Notes: generated by a model not told the origin, from the letters alone. DNA of 64,000 bases from Saccharothrix longispora (GCF_030852425.1 NZ_NSDM01000010.1:293686-357685), one strand, 5' to 3'. Shown: positions 47,328-58,753, counted from the first letter of the stretch. Numbers and translations are program-made.

Positions 47328-47347
47328 CCGCCAAGAGCCGCCAAGAG
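47328..47347. repeat. 10-bp tandem direct repeat upstream of LacI-3
   Basis: CCGCCAAGAG occurs twice in immediate succession (47328-47337, 47338-47347), 18-37 bp upstream of the TTG start of LacI-3. Possible operator or duplication. Confidence 0.55.
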
Positions 47348-47630
47348 TCCGACTCATCCGAGCGTGGTCCCGACGGTTACTCATGACAGCCCTCGGGTTC
47401 CCACGTCGTCAAGAGAGCAGGCACGTCGAGTTTCGCGGAGTTGCGTGGGCGAGGTCGCCCGAAGCTCTCGGGCTCTTGGATCGGAGAGCAGGTCGATGCC
47501 GTCGACTGAGTACTACTCATCGCACCGGTGACGAGGTCGGGCCGGATCTCGGCTCCCGGCCGTCGGCCGGTCCGCCGTCGAGCGGTGGACGACCGGGCGA
47601 CCGGATGCGACTCCCGGGGACCGCTGTGAT

Positions 47631-47642
47631 GTGAGCGTTAAC
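47631..47642. promoter_or_regulatory. upstream copy of the GTTAGCGCTAAC-type operator
   Basis: GTGAGCGTTAAC differs at two positions from the perfect palindrome and lies 59 bp upstream of the main operator of the GH6 gene, a spacing that could allow looping between two repressor dimers. Confidence 0.45.
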
Positions 47643-47689
47643 AAGCTACTGATTCAGCGGTGGCTCTTCGCTGTCGTATACGAAAGAGT

Positions 47690-47756
47690 GCTAAAGTTAG
47701 CGCTAACATATTTAGCTCAGTCGGCAATTGACTGCCTCATCCGGCATGGCTAGATT
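47690..47756 (+). promoter_or_regulatory. operator plus promoter module of the GH6 cellulase gene
   Basis: GTTAGCGCTAAC (47696-47707) within GCTAAA ... TTTAGC arms (47690-47716), then -35 TTGACT (47728-47733), 17-bp spacer, -10 TAGATT (47751-47756). The operator block is nearly base-for-base the one at 42641. Confidence 0.75.
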
Positions 47757-47810
47757 GACTCGAAGTCGAATCCCTTCGCGTGTGGCCATGACCTTCGGCG
47801 ACCACACGTC

Positions 47811-47824
47811 TGGGAGCGCTCCCA
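47811..47824. promoter_or_regulatory. perfect CebR/CelR box upstream of the GH6 cellulase gene
   Basis: TGGGAGCGCTCCCA is the exact 14-bp palindrome bound by CelR of Thermobifida fusca and CebR of Streptomyces, released by cellobiose or cello-oligosaccharides. It lies about 55 bp downstream of the -10, in the leader, where a bound repressor would block elongation. Confidence 0.85.
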
Positions 47825-47876
47825 GGGCGAACGCGCCCACCTGACACAGCAACGACGCTGCGAGGACATCGGATGA

Positions 47877-49322
<1,446 letters not shown>

Positions 49323-49343
49323 GGCCGTAACCAGCCCCGAGCC

Positions 49344-49385
49344 GGGTCCCCGTCCGGAAGCATCGCCTCCTCCGGACGGGGACCC
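49344..49385 (+). terminator. terminator of the GH6 gene
   Basis: Perfect 15-bp stem (arm GGGTCCCCGTCCGGA, 49344-49358 with 49371-49385), 12-nt loop, 21 bp after the stop. Confidence 0.85.
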
Positions 49386-49558
49386 TTCGCGTGCGCTGCC
49401 CCCGCCGGGGTCCGTACCCCTTTGTGCACGTTCACAAAGCGACCGCTCGGAGACGTACGCCTCGGCTCCGCCGAACGGAGTCTTCCTCCAGGCGGTCGCG
49501 CTCTACCTGCACTTATCTGGCCAGTTCGAATGAGCTATTCGACAGTCGTCCGTGTTCC

Positions 49559-49616
49559 GCTAAAAGTTAGCGCTCACAAATTTAGCTTTGACCGACTGTA
49601 GTGGCCTGGTTACATT
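49559..49616 (+). promoter_or_regulatory. operator plus promoter module of the second SGNH-CBM2 esterase
   Basis: GTTAGCGCTCAC (49566-49577, one mismatch to the palindrome) with outer GCTAAA ... TTTAGC elements (49559-49586), then -35 TTGACC (49588-49593), 17-bp spacer and -10 TACATT (49611-49616). The text CTGGTTACATT around the -10 is shared with the module at 42641. Confidence 0.75.
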
Positions 49617-49690
49617 GCTCGAAGTGACCCGTCAACACGACGCAGGGAAACCGCGACCCGGTCCACTTCGGTCTCCCGGGAAGGCTCACC

Positions 49691-50710
49691 ATGTCGAGCC
49701 CGCTGAAGGTGCTGTCCGGTGTGCTGGTGGCCGTGCTGCTGACGGCGCAGCCCGCCTTCGCGGCTCCTGCCACCGGGGACGCCGCCGCCCCGCTCGCGGC
49801 ACCGGTGCGCGTGATGCCGTTGGGCGACTCGATCACCCAGGGCGGTTCGAGCGGCGGCTACCGGCTCGACCTGGGCGCGAAGCTGCGGTCCGCCGGGCGC
49901 GACGTCGACTTCGTCGGATCGGCGGTCGACGGGCCGTCCTCGATGCCGGACCGCGACCACGAGGGCCACCCCGGCTGGACCATCGCGCAGGTCGACGCCA
50001 ACGTCGTGAACTGGCTGCGCGCCCACGCGCCGCGCACGGTCCTGCTGCACATCGGCACCAACGACATGTACGGCAGCGACCCGGCGGGCGCGCCGAGGCG
50101 CCTGTCGGCCCTGGTGGACAAGATCACCGCCCAGGCGCCGTCGGCGGACGTGTTCGTCTCGACGATCATCCCGATCCGGTTCGCGGACGCCACCGTGCGC
50201 GGCTACAACGCCGCGATCGTCCCGTTGTTGCGCGCCAAGGCGGCGGCCGGCAAGCGCGTCCACGTGGTGGACGCGTACCCGGCGGTGCCCGTCTCGGACC
50301 TGCCCGACGGCATCCACCCCGACACGGCGGGCTACGCGAAGATGGCGACGGTCTGGTACGACGCCCTGCGCTCGGTGCCGGGCAGCGTCGGCGACCAGCC
50401 GCAGCCCGGCGGCACGTGCACGGCCGCGCCGCGCGTGACCGGCAGCTGGGGCGGCGGCTTCCAGGGCGAGGTCACCGTCGCCAACCCCACCGCGTCGGCG
50501 ATCACCGGGTGGACCGTGCGACTGGCGCTGCCCAACGGGCACGCCGTCTCGCAGGTCTGGGGCGGCACGGCGTCCGGCGCCGGAACGGTCACCGTGACCA
50601 ACGCCCCCTACAACGGCGCGCTCGGCCCCGGCGCCTCGGCGGCCTTCGGGTTCATCGCGTCGGGTTCCGCGGCCGCGGCCGTCGGCACCGCCACGTGCAC
50701 CGGTTCGTGA
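49691..50710 (+). CDS. secreted SGNH/GDSL esterase with CBM2 (second copy of this architecture)
   Basis: 339 residues. Signal peptide about 1-24 (ends AFA). SGNH domain (about 37-228): VRVMPLGDSITQGGSSGGYR with nucleophile Ser, LLHIGTNDMYGSD, PDGIHPDTAGYAKMA with Asp and His. A short Pro/Gly linker and a CBM2 (about 239-339; CTAAPRVTGSWGGGFQGEV ... GTATCTGS) follow. Probable acetylxylan esterase, CE3-like. AAGG precedes the ATG. First gene after its own operator/promoter; the three genes that follow on the same strand have gaps of 28-161 bp and may be read from here too. Confidence 0.88.
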   Translation: MSSPLKVLSGVLVAVLLTAQPAFAAPATGDAAAPLAAPVRVMPLGDSITQGGSSGGYRLDLGAKLRSAGRDVDFVGSAVDGPSSMPDRDHEGHPGWTIAQVDANVVNWLRAHAPRTVLLHIGTNDMYGSDPAGAPRRLSALVDKITAQAPSADVFVSTIIPIRFADATVRGYNAAIVPLLRAKAAAGKRVHVVDAYPAVPVSDLPDGIHPDTAGYAKMATVWYDALRSVPGSVGDQPQPGGTCTAAPRVTGSWGGGFQGEVTVANPTASAITGWTVRLALPNGHAVSQVWGGTASGAGTVTVTNAPYNGALGPGASAAFGFIASGSAAAAVGTATCTGS

Positions 50711-50797
50711 GCCCGCCGCACCCCGACGACCACCCCCCGACCCACGCCGTCGGCACCCACGCCGGCGGTCTCCCCACCTTGCGCGAAAGGGGCAACG

Positions 50798-52432
50798 ATG
50801 CCCGCCCGACCCTGGAAAGCGCTCCACCTCGTGGTCGCCGTCCTGGTGGCGCTCACGACCGCCGTCGCGGGACCCGCCGCACAGGCGGCGCCCGGCAGTC
50901 CCGCCCTCACCCCGCCCCTCGGCTGGAACAGCTGGAACAGCTTCGGCTGCGGGATCACCGAAGCCCAGGTCCGCCAGGCCGCCGACGCGATGGTGTCCTC
51001 CGGGATGCGCGACGCGGGCTACCAGTACGTCGTCGTGGACGACTGCTGGTTCGACCCGCAGCGCGACTCCTCGGGCAACCTGCGGCACCACCCGACGAAG
51101 TTCCCCAGCGGCATGAAGGCGCTCGGCGACTACATCCACTCGAAGGGCCTGAAGTTCGGCATCTACCAGGCGCCCAACGAGAAGACCTGCGCGCAGGGCG
51201 TCGGCACGCACCCCGGCTCGACGGGCAGCAAGGGCCACGAGGTCCAGGACGCCCGGTCGTTCGCCTCGTGGGGCGTGGACTACCTGAAGTACGACTGGTG
51301 CTCGGGCGCCGGCACCCGTGACGAGCAGGTCGCCCGCTTCTCGATCATGCGCGACGCGCTGCGCGCCACCGGCCGCCCGATCGTCTACAGCATCAACTCC
51401 AACAGCTTCCACGCGCCGACGGGCGACAAGTACGACTGGGGTGAGGTCGCCGACCTGTGGCGGACCACCGAGGACCTGCTCGACATCTGGCAGAACGACA
51501 ACACCAACAGCTACCCGATGGGCGTGGGCAACGTCCTCGACGTCACCGCGCCCCTGGCCGCGCAGACCGGCCCGGGGAACTGGAACGACCCGGACATGCT
51601 CGTCGTCGGCCGTCCCGGGCTCAGCCTCACCGAGTCCCGCGCGCACTTCGCGCTGTGGGCGCTGATGGCCGCGCCGCTCATGGCGGGCAACGACATCCGC
51701 ACCATGTCCGCCGACGTCAGCGCGATCCTGCGCAACCCGCGGCTGCTCGCCGTGAACCAGGACCCGCTGGGCGCGGGCGGCAGGCGCGTGCGCGACGACG
51801 GCAACACGGAGGTCTTCGCCAAGGCCCTGTCCGACGGCTCGGTCGCGGTCGGGCTGCTCAACCGCGGTGGCGGCACCACCACCATCTCCACCACGGCCGC
51901 GCAGATCGGCCTGTCCGGCGGCGGGTTCACCCTCACCGACCTGTGGACCGGCGGCACGTCCACCAGCGCGGGCACGATCTCGGCGAGCGTGCCCGCGCAC
52001 GGCGTCGCCGCGTTCCGGGTCACGGGCGGCAGCCCGATCACCGCCACCACCTCCCGACTGCGCGGCACCGGCTCGGGCCGCTGCCTCGACGTCGACAACG
52101 CCTCCACCGCCGCCGGCGCGGCCGTGGTGGTCTGGGACTGCCACACCGCCGCCAACCAGCTGTGGACCACCTGGGCCGGCGGTGAGGTGCGCGTGTTCGG
52201 CGACAAGTGCCTCGACGCGGACAACCAGGGCACCGCCAACGGCACCAGGGTGATCACCTGGTCGTGCAACGGCCAGGACAACCAGAAGTGGACGCTCGGC
52301 TCCGACGGGTCGCTGCGCAACGCGCGTGCCGGCCTGTGCCTGGACGTCGAGCGGGCCGCCACCGCCAACGGCTCGCGGCTGGTGCTGTGGACCTGCAACG
52401 GCCAGGCCAACCAGAAGTGGTCGCGGTCATGA
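50798..52432 (+). CDS. secreted GH27 alpha-galactosidase with ricin-type CBM13
   Basis: 544 residues. Signal peptide about 1-30. The GH27 barrel (about 37-320) has PPLGWNSWNSFGC, VVVDDCWFDPQRD, nucleophile Asp in VDYLKYDWCSGAG and acid/base Asp in GNWNDPDMLVVG. A beta-sandwich domain (about 330-405) is followed by a C-terminal ricin-B lectin (about 415-544) with three QxW-type repeats (ANQLWT, DNQKWT, ANQKWS). Removes alpha-galactosyl side groups from galactomannan or raffinose-type sugars outside the cell. Confidence 0.94.
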   Translation: MPARPWKALHLVVAVLVALTTAVAGPAAQAAPGSPALTPPLGWNSWNSFGCGITEAQVRQAADAMVSSGMRDAGYQYVVVDDCWFDPQRDSSGNLRHHPTKFPSGMKALGDYIHSKGLKFGIYQAPNEKTCAQGVGTHPGSTGSKGHEVQDARSFASWGVDYLKYDWCSGAGTRDEQVARFSIMRDALRATGRPIVYSINSNSFHAPTGDKYDWGEVADLWRTTEDLLDIWQNDNTNSYPMGVGNVLDVTAPLAAQTGPGNWNDPDMLVVGRPGLSLTESRAHFALWALMAAPLMAGNDIRTMSADVSAILRNPRLLAVNQDPLGAGGRRVRDDGNTEVFAKALSDGSVAVGLLNRGGGTTTISTTAAQIGLSGGGFTLTDLWTGGTSTSAGTISASVPAHGVAAFRVTGGSPITATTSRLRGTGSGRCLDVDNASTAAGAAVVVWDCHTAANQLWTTWAGGEVRVFGDKCLDADNQGTANGTRVITWSCNGQDNQKWTLGSDGSLRNARAGLCLDVERAATANGSRLVLWTCNGQANQKWSRS

Positions 52433-52460
52433 CCCGCCCCACCCCGACCAGGGAGACCCC

Positions 52461-53837
52461 GTGACGCGCACCCGCCCCACCCTGCGACGCGCTGTCGCCT
52501 GGACCCTGTCCGCCCTCTGCCTCGCCGCGCTGCTCCCCGGGGCGGCGAGGGCGGACAACCCGGTCGTGCAGCACATCTACACCGCCGACCCCGCGCCGCT
52601 GGTCCACAACGGCCGCCTCTACCTCTACACCGGCCACGACGAGGACGGCGCCACCTACTTCACCATGAAGGAGTGGCGCACCTGGTCCACCACCGACATG
52701 GTCAACTGGACCGACCACGGCTCGCCCATGAGCCTGTCCACCTTCTCGTGGGCGAAGGCCGACGCGTGGGCCGGGCAGGCCGTCGAGCGCAACGGCAGGT
52801 TCTACTGGTACGTGCCCGTGGTCAACCGCGCCACCAACCGCATGGCCATCGGCGTCGGTGTCGCCGACAGCCCCACCGGGCCGTTCCGCGACGCGCTCGG
52901 TCGACCGCTCGTCGAGAACGGCGAGATCGACCCCTCCGTGTTCATCGACGACAACGGTCAGGCGTACCTCTACTGGGGCAACCCCAACCTCTGGTACGTC
53001 CGCCTCAACGCCGACATGACCAGCTTCTCCGGCAGCCCGACCCGGATACCGCTCACCGCGGCGGGCTTCGGCGCCCGCACCGGCAACCCCGACAGGCCCA
53101 CCCTGTACGAGGAAGCGCCGTGGGTCTACAAGCGCAACGGCTTGTACTACAACGTCTTCGCCGCCCAGTGCTGCTCGGAGTTCATCGCCTACTCCACCGC
53201 ACCCGGCCCCACCGGACCGTGGACCTACCGGGGGACCCTGATGCCCACCCAGGGCAGCAGCTTCACCAACCACCCGGGCGTCGTCGACTACAAGAACAAC
53301 TCGTACTTCTTCTACCACAACGGCGCGCTGCCGGGCGGTGGCGGCTACGCCCGCTCGGTCGCGGTGGAGAGGTTCACCTACAACGCCGACGGCACCATCC
53401 CGCGCCTCGGCATGACCACGAGCGGCCCGCCGCCCGTCGACGTGCTCAACCCCTACACCCGCCAGGAGGCCGAGACCATCGCGTGGGGGAGCGGCATCGA
53501 GACCGAGCCCGCCGGCGAGGGGGGCATGAACGTCGGCTGGATCGAGAACGGCGACTGGATCAAGGTCAGGAACGTCGCGTTCGGCAACGGCGCGTCGACG
53601 TTCACCGCCCGCGTCGCCTCGGGGACGTCCGGCGGCGCGCTGGAGGTCCGCACCGGCAGCGCGACCGGGGCCACCACCGCCCGCTGCACCGTGCCCGGCA
53701 CCGGCGGCTGGCAGAACTGGACGACGGTCTCGTGCCCGGTCAACGGCCTGTCGGGGACCCAGGACGTGTACTTCCGGTTCACCGGCGGCAGCGGCTACCT
53801 GTTCAACGTCAACTGGTGGCAGTTCACCGCCAGGTGA
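52461..53837 (+). CDS. secreted GH43 arabinofuranosidase/xylosidase with CBM6
   Basis: 458 residues from GTG 52461 (GGGAG ten bases upstream). Signal peptide about 1-31. Five-bladed GH43 propeller (about 32-315): general base Asp in [20 protein letters not shown], pKa-tuning Asp in [14 protein letters not shown] and catalytic Glu in [21 protein letters not shown] is typical of xylan-debranching members. The C-terminal CBM6 (about 325-458) includes [30 protein letters not shown] and FNVNWWQF. Acts on arabinoxylan or arabinan. 28 bp after the GH27 stop, so likely cotranscribed. Confidence 0.92.
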   Translation: MTRTRPTLRRAVAWTLSALCLAALLPGAARADNPVVQHIYTADPAPLVHNGRLYLYTGHDEDGATYFTMKEWRTWSTTDMVNWTDHGSPMSLSTFSWAKADAWAGQAVERNGRFYWYVPVVNRATNRMAIGVGVADSPTGPFRDALGRPLVENGEIDPSVFIDDNGQAYLYWGNPNLWYVRLNADMTSFSGSPTRIPLTAAGFGARTGNPDRPTLYEEAPWVYKRNGLYYNVFAAQCCSEFIAYSTAPGPTGPWTYRGTLMPTQGSSFTNHPGVVDYKNNSYFFYHNGALPGGGGYARSVAVERFTYNADGTIPRLGMTTSGPPPVDVLNPYTRQEAETIAWGSGIETEPAGEGGMNVGWIENGDWIKVRNVAFGNGASTFTARVASGTSGGALEVRTGSATGATTARCTVPGTGGWQNWTTVSCPVNGLSGTQDVYFRFTGGSGYLFNVNWWQFTAR

Positions 53838-53998
53838 CCACCGGCCCGCCCGGCCGAGGACGCGTGGCCGAGGCCGGCGCGGGGGTGCGCCGCGGGACCG
53901 GGACCGCTCCCCGTCCCGCGGCGCACCACCCGTACCCCCGCCCTCACCCCCGTCCGACCGCGACCCGCTCCACGACCCCATCGGCTGAAGGAGACGGG

Positions 53999-56851
53999 AT
54001 GTCCGACCTCACGCGAAGGCAGATGATCAGGTACGGCGCTGCGGGCGTCGGCGCCGCGCTGACCGCCCCGTCGTGGACCGCCACCGCGCACGCCGCCGCC
54101 GCGCCGCCCGAGGTCGGCGACCTCGCCCTGTGGTACGACGAGCCCGCGGGCTCGGACTGGCTGCGGGCGCTGCCGATCGGCAACGGCAGGATGGGCGCGA
54201 TGGTGTTCGGCAACACCGACACCGAGCGGTTGCAGCTCAACGAGGACACGGTGTGGGCGGGCGGCCCGCACGACTACACCGACACCCGCGGCGCGGCGGC
54301 GCTGCCCGAGATCCGGCGGCTGGTGTTCGCCGACCAGTGGACGCGGGCCCAGGACCTGATCAACCAGGCGATGCTGGGCGACCCCGCCGCGCAGCTGGCC
54401 TACCAGCCCGTCGGCGACCTGCGGCTTGCCCTGCCGACCGCGAACGGCCTCAGCGGCTACCAGCGGTGGCTCGACCTGACCACCGCCACCACCGCCGTCA
54501 CGTACACCGCGAACGGCGTGCGGCACCGCCGGGAGGTGTTCGCCGGCGCCCCGGACCAGGTCGTCGTCGTGCGGCTGACCGCGGAGACGCCCGGCTCGGT
54601 GTCGTTCACGGCGTCGTTCGGCACGCCGCAGCGCGCCTCGTCGTCCAGCCCGGACGGCACGACGATCGCGCTGGAGGGCGTGTCCGGCGACATGCGCGGC
54701 ATCGCCGGCTCCGTGCGGTTCCTCGCGCTGGCCCGCGTGCTGGCCGAGGGCGGCTCCACCAGCTCCTCCGGCGGCTCGGTCCGGGTGGTCAACGCCAACG
54801 CCGTCACGCTGCTCGTCTCCATCGGCACCAGCCACGTCGACTTCCGCACGGTGAACGGCGACCACCAGGGGCGCGCCCGCACCCGGCTCACCGACGCGCA
54901 GGGCCTGTCGTTCGACGCGCTGCGCAGCCGGCACGTCGCCGACTACCAGGCCCTGTTCGGGCGGGTCACCCTCGACCTCGGCCGCACCGCGGCGGCCGAC
55001 CAGACGACCGACGTGCGCATCGCCCGGCACAGCACCACCTCCGACCCGCAGCTGTCCACCCTGCTCTTCCAGTACGGCCGCTACCTGCTCATCTCGTCCT
55101 CCCGCCCGGGCACCCAGCCGGCGAACCTCCAGGGCATCTGGAACGACCTGATGACCCCGTCGTGGGAGTCGAAGTACACGATCAACGCCAACCTGCCGAT
55201 GAACTACTGGCCGGCGAACACCACCAACCTCGCCGAGTGCCACCAGCCGGTCTTCCGGATGATCGACGACCTGGTGGTGACCGGCGCCCGGACCGCGCAG
55301 GCCCAGTACGGCGCGCGCGGCTGGGTCACCCACCACAACACGGACGCCTGGCGCGGCTCGTCGGTGGTCGACGGCGCGCTGTGGGGCATGTGGCAGACCG
55401 GCGGCGCGTGGCTGGCCACCCTGATCTGGGACCACTACCGGTTCACCGGCGACGTGGAGTTCCTGCGGTCGTACTACCCGGCGCTCAAGGGCGCCGCCCA
55501 GTTCTTCCTCGACACCCTGGTCACCGAACCGACCCTGGGCACGCTGGTGACCAACCCGTCCAACTCGCCCGAGCTGCCCCACCACGCCAACGCCAGCGTG
55601 TGCGCGGGACCGACGATGGACATGCAGATCCTGCGCGACCTGTTCGACGGCTGCGCCGCGGCCTCCGAGGTGCTCGGCGTGGACGCCGACTTCCGCGGCC
55701 AGGTCCGGTCGACGCGGCAGCGGCTCGCCCCGATGAAGGTCGGGTCGCGGGGCAACATCCAGGAGTGGTTGTACGACTGGGTGGAGACCGAGCCCCAGCA
55801 CCGGCACGTCTCCCACCTGTACGGCCTGCACCCGGGCAACCAGATCACCCGGCGCGGCACGCCCGACCTGTTCGCCGCCGCCCGCCGCACCCTCCAGCTG
55901 CGCGGCGACGCGGGCACCGGCTGGTCCCTCGCCTGGAAGATCAACTTCTGGGCGCGGCTGGAGGAGGGCGGCCGGGCGCACGACCTGATCCGCTCCCTGG
56001 TGACCACCGAGCGGCTCGCGCCCAACATGTTCGACCTGCACCCGCCGTTCCAGATCGACGGCAACTTCGGCGCCACCTCCGGCATCGCCGAGATGCTGCT
56101 GCACAGCCACAACGGCGAGCTGCACGTCCTGCCCGCCCTGCCGTCGGCCTGGCCGAGCGGCAGCGTCACCGGCCTGCGCGGGCGCGGCGGCCACACCGTC
56201 GGCGCGACGTGGACCGGCGGCCGGAACACCGAGCTGACCGTCACGCCCGACCGCACCGGCGTCGTCCGCGTCCGCAGCCGGCTGTTCACCGGCACGTTCA
56301 GCCTGGTCGACAGCACCACCGGCACGGCCGTGCAGCCGGGCCGCCCCGAGTCCGACGTGGTCGAGTTCACCGCGCAGGCCGGCCGGACCTACCGGGCGAC
56401 CGGTCAGGGCGGCAGCGGTCCGGTGGTCGAGGTCGGCGTCGACTACCGGCTCGTCGCCCAGCACAGCGGGAAGCTCGCCGACATCAGCGGCGCGTCCACC
56501 TCGGCCGGGGCGCTGCTGAACCAGTGGCCCGCCACCGGCGGTCTCAACCAGCGGTTCGACTTCCTCGACTCCGGCGGCGGCCACTACCGCGTGCGGGCCC
56601 GGCACAGCGGCCTGGTCCTCCAGGCGGCCGGCACCGGGACGGGCGCGGACGTGGCGCAGCGGCCCGACGTGAACGGCGAGGCCCAGCAGTGGCGGGTGGT
56701 GGACCAGGGCGGCGGGGTGATCAGTCTGGTCAACCGCCTGAGCGGGTTCGCGCTGGACGTGTGGTCGGCGTCGACGGCGGACGGTGCGCGCATCTCGCAG
56801 TGGACCGTCACCGGCGCGGCCAACCAGCGCTTCCAGCTCCAGCGGGTCTGA
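53999..56851 (+). CDS. secreted GH95 alpha-L-fucosidase/galactosidase with C-terminal ricin-type lectin domain
   Basis: 950 residues from ATG 53999 (GAAGGAGA upstream). A twin-arginine signal peptide ([20 protein letters not shown]) implies folded export. The GH95 region (about 40-800) has [71 protein letters not shown] and [20 protein letters not shown]. The last 135 residues are a ricin-B-like domain with LNQRF, AQQWR and ANQRF repeats. GH95 enzymes remove terminal alpha-1,2-linked fucose or galactose, for example from xyloglucan. Confidence 0.92.
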   Translation: MSDLTRRQMIRYGAAGVGAALTAPSWTATAHAAAAPPEVGDLALWYDEPAGSDWLRALPIGNGRMGAMVFGNTDTERLQLNEDTVWAGGPHDYTDTRGAAALPEIRRLVFADQWTRAQDLINQAMLGDPAAQLAYQPVGDLRLALPTANGLSGYQRWLDLTTATTAVTYTANGVRHRREVFAGAPDQVVVVRLTAETPGSVSFTASFGTPQRASSSSPDGTTIALEGVSGDMRGIAGSVRFLALARVLAEGGSTSSSGGSVRVVNANAVTLLVSIGTSHVDFRTVNGDHQGRARTRLTDAQGLSFDALRSRHVADYQALFGRVTLDLGRTAAADQTTDVRIARHSTTSDPQLSTLLFQYGRYLLISSSRPGTQPANLQGIWNDLMTPSWESKYTINANLPMNYWPANTTNLAECHQPVFRMIDDLVVTGARTAQAQYGARGWVTHHNTDAWRGSSVVDGALWGMWQTGGAWLATLIWDHYRFTGDVEFLRSYYPALKGAAQFFLDTLVTEPTLGTLVTNPSNSPELPHHANASVCAGPTMDMQILRDLFDGCAAASEVLGVDADFRGQVRSTRQRLAPMKVGSRGNIQEWLYDWVETEPQHRHVSHLYGLHPGNQITRRGTPDLFAAARRTLQLRGDAGTGWSLAWKINFWARLEEGGRAHDLIRSLVTTERLAPNMFDLHPPFQIDGNFGATSGIAEMLLHSHNGELHVLPALPSAWPSGSVTGLRGRGGHTVGATWTGGRNTELTVTPDRTGVVRVRSRLFTGTFSLVDSTTGTAVQPGRPESDVVEFTAQAGRTYRATGQGGSGPVVEVGVDYRLVAQHSGKLADISGASTSAGALLNQWPATGGLNQRFDFLDSGGGHYRVRARHSGLVLQAAGTGTGADVAQRPDVNGEAQQWRVVDQGGGVISLVNRLSGFALDVWSASTADGARISQWTVTGAANQRFQLQRV

Positions 56852-56893
56852 CGGGCCGCGGGCCCGGGCGGCGCGCCCGGGCCCGCGGCCCGT
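56851..56893. terminator. bidirectional terminator spanning two convergent stop codons
   Basis: A perfect 19-bp stem (arm ACGGGCCGCGGGCCCGGGC, 56851-56869 with 56875-56893) and a 5-nt loop. Its outer bases overlap the last base of the GH95 stop codon and the first base of the convergent hydrolase stop codon. Confidence 0.88.
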
Positions 56894-58146
56894 CAGAAGT
56901 TCTTCCCGGCCACCGTCCACGGGTACTTGGCGGCCAGCCCGGACGGGCTGAGGATGTAGTCCCGCGCGGTCTGGTTGCCGTAGAGGACCATGTCGAGGAA
57001 CTGGACGACCGTCGTCATGCCGTCGGTCATCTGGTTGCCGGTGATGAACCCGACGTGCCCGGCCTGCGGGTGCCTGGCCAGCACGGCGGGGACGGTGACC
57101 AGGTCGTAGTTGGCCTGGGTGTTCTCGTAGGCGATGTCCGAGGGACCGCCGTCCATGAACAGCGCCGGCGAGTGCAGCTTGCGCAGCTCGGACCGCGAGT
57201 AGCCGAACGAGCCGTCGGCGAACAGGCCGCTGTCCAGCGAGACCACGGCCGAGACGCGGCTGTCCTGGGCGGCGATGAGGGCCTCCAGGCCGCCGCACGA
57301 GTGGCCCGCGGTGGCGACCCTGGTCAGGTCGAGCCGCTGCGCCAGCGGCGAGCCGGACCGGTTCTGCTCGCGCGCGGCCCAGCTGATCGCGTCGGTCAGC
57401 AGGGACGGGATCGGCGAACCGCTGGGCACGCCGTTGGGGGAGCCGTCGACCGAGCCGGTGTCGACCACGACGAAGCCCTTCGACGCGATGAACGTCAGCG
57501 CCCGGGTGACCTCGCGGTTGTCCGTGTGCGCGCACGCGCCGTTGCCGAACGCCAGGACGGGCAGCGTGCGGCCGACCGACTGCGGGTTCGCCGGGCGGAA
57601 GACCGTGTAGCGGTTGTCGCCGTGCGCGGCCTCGCGGGTGACCGCGAAGTTGTTCTCCACAGCGGGGCGTTCCGGCGGTGTCGTCGTGCCGGTGGTGCCG
57701 GTCGTCGTGCCGGTGGGGGTGGTGGAGCCGGTGCACGCCACCCCGTTGAGCGAGAACCCCGCCGGGGGCGTCGTGCGGGTGCCGGAGTCGGCGTTGAAGC
57801 CGAACGAGGCGGTCCCGCCGGTGGAGATGGTGCCGTTCCACGCCGCGTTGGTCACCGTCACCCGGGCGCCCGACTGGCTGTGGCTTCCGTTCCACGACTG
57901 GGTGATCCGCTCGTTGCCGGAGAACGTCCACGACAACCGCCACCCGTTCACCGGGTCGCCCAGGTTGGTCACGACCACGTTCGCGCCGAACCCGCCCGGC
58001 CACTCCGAGGCGATGGCGTAGTCGACCCGGCAGCCGGTGGCGGCGGACGCGGCCTGGGCCCCGACCAGCGCCGCCGCCGTCGTGGCCAGCGCCACGGCGG
58101 CGGAGATCGCGGCGGTTCGTCGGGGCGGGGAACCTCTTCCACGCAA
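56893..58146 (-). CDS. secreted CBM2-alpha/beta-hydrolase (esterase-like)
   Basis: 417 residues. Signal peptide about 1-35. Here the CBM2 is N-terminal (about 37-138; CRVDYAIASEWPGGFGANVV ... QSWNGSHSQSG ... LNGVACTG), then a Thr/Gly linker and an alpha/beta-hydrolase (about 160-417) with oxyanion region VLAFGNGACAH, nucleophile Ser in ATAGHSCGGLEALIAAQD and His in ARHPQAGHVGFITG. Resembles dienelactone-hydrolase or PET-hydrolase-like lipases and esterases rather than CE1; substrate unknown. Upstream is an operator-like GTTAGCGATAAC. Confidence 0.82.
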   Translation of the reverse strand: MRGRGSPPRRTAAISAAVALATTAAALVGAQAASAATGCRVDYAIASEWPGGFGANVVVTNLGDPVNGWRLSWTFSGNERITQSWNGSHSQSGARVTVTNAAWNGTISTGGTASFGFNADSGTRTTPPAGFSLNGVACTGSTTPTGTTTGTTGTTTPPERPAVENNFAVTREAAHGDNRYTVFRPANPQSVGRTLPVLAFGNGACAHTDNREVTRALTFIASKGFVVVDTGSVDGSPNGVPSGSPIPSLLTDAISWAAREQNRSGSPLAQRLDLTRVATAGHSCGGLEALIAAQDSRVSAVVSLDSGLFADGSFGYSRSELRKLHSPALFMDGGPSDIAYENTQANYDLVTVPAVLARHPQAGHVGFITGNQMTDGMTTVVQFLDMVLYGNQTARDYILSPSGLAAKYPWTVAGKNF

Positions 58147-58227
58147 GGTGATCGCCTCTCCTTCGGGCCGGTCGGCAGCGGAGCCAGAGGTGGTGACGCG
58201 GCATCACCCCGCGCTCGAACCAGGGCT

Positions 58228-58239
58228 GTTAGCGATAAC
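58228..58239. promoter_or_regulatory. operator-like palindrome upstream of the CBM2-hydrolase gene
   Basis: GTTAGCGATAAC, one mismatch to GTTAGCGCTAAC, lying 81 bp upstream of the minus-strand start at 58146. Confidence 0.55.
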
Positions 58240-58396
58240 AACACAGCGCGGGCATCTGCTCTGCGCAAAGGGCGCGGCGAGGGTGCGACATCGTCGCCGG
58301 GGTGTGTCTGGCGCGTCTATTCGACTGTGGGGGATCGGGCACCGCGGGTCAAGGTGTAACGCAAATGTTTCGCCCGGATAACCCGTCGGGCGCACA

Positions 58397-58423
58397 GCTA
58401 AAGTTAACGCAAACATCTTTAGC
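58397..58423. promoter_or_regulatory. diverged full-length operator block without an obvious promoter
   Basis: Keeps the outer GCTAAA and TTTAGC elements exactly, with a degenerate core GTTAACGCAAAC (58403-58414). No TTGAC / TAnnnT pair follows on either strand at the usual distance, so its role is unclear. Confidence 0.5.
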
Positions 58424-58636
58424 TCACCGGGAGCGACGTCCATTCGGTCGAAGCTGTGCAGGTGGTCAGCCCTGCGCGTCTTCGGGGGTCGAACCAGGCG
58501 GAATTGGGTGGGCCGCACCGCCGAGGGCGTGCGTCGCTTGCGCTTCCCCATTGTTTCCGCGAATGGCGTCGTCCTCGCCGGTGAGTCGGGGGAGTGCGGG
58601 AGGAAGGCGCGGACATCCCGTTGCCAAAGGTTGTCC

Positions 58637-58704
58637 TTGACGCCTGGTGTGACGCGGCTTACGGTCGTGAGCGCTAACAATCGGAACAAAAAGCGAAACT
58701 TTCG
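58637..58704 (+). promoter_or_regulatory. promoter and two operators of the sugar ABC / GH43 operon
   Basis: -35 TTGACG (58637-58642), 17-bp spacer, -10 TACGGT (58660-58665). GTGAGCGCTAAC (58667-58678) lies at the expected transcription start, and the perfect palindrome CGAAACTTTCG (58694-58704) follows 15 bp later. Unlike the CAZyme modules, the operator is downstream of the -10 rather than upstream of the -35. Confidence 0.72.
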
Positions 58705-58753
58705 ACAATCCGCGCGGCCGCGTGCCGCTTGGCCGCACACGTTGGAGAACGTC

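Larger units (their letters stand above)
49323..49690. promoter_or_regulatory. region between the GH6 gene and the second SGNH-CBM2 esterase gene
   Basis: 368 bp with no gene. Holds the GH6 terminator, an inverted repeat TCGAAT / ATTCGA (49526-49542), and the operator/promoter module at 49559-49616. Confidence 0.6.
58147..58753. promoter_or_regulatory. divergent regulatory region: CBM2-hydrolase / sugar ABC operon
   Basis: 607 bp without a supported gene. Contains operator-like sites at 58228 and 58397, the promoter at 58637, its operator at 58667 and a BxlR-like palindrome at 58694. The stretch 58430-58630 shows nothing recognisable. Confidence 0.6.

Noticed and set aside
52673..53998. A 5' extension of the GH95 frame across the GH43 gene.
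   Set aside because: Different frame from the GH43 gene and no similarity; the TAT signal peptide and GAAGGAGA fix the GH95 start at 53999.
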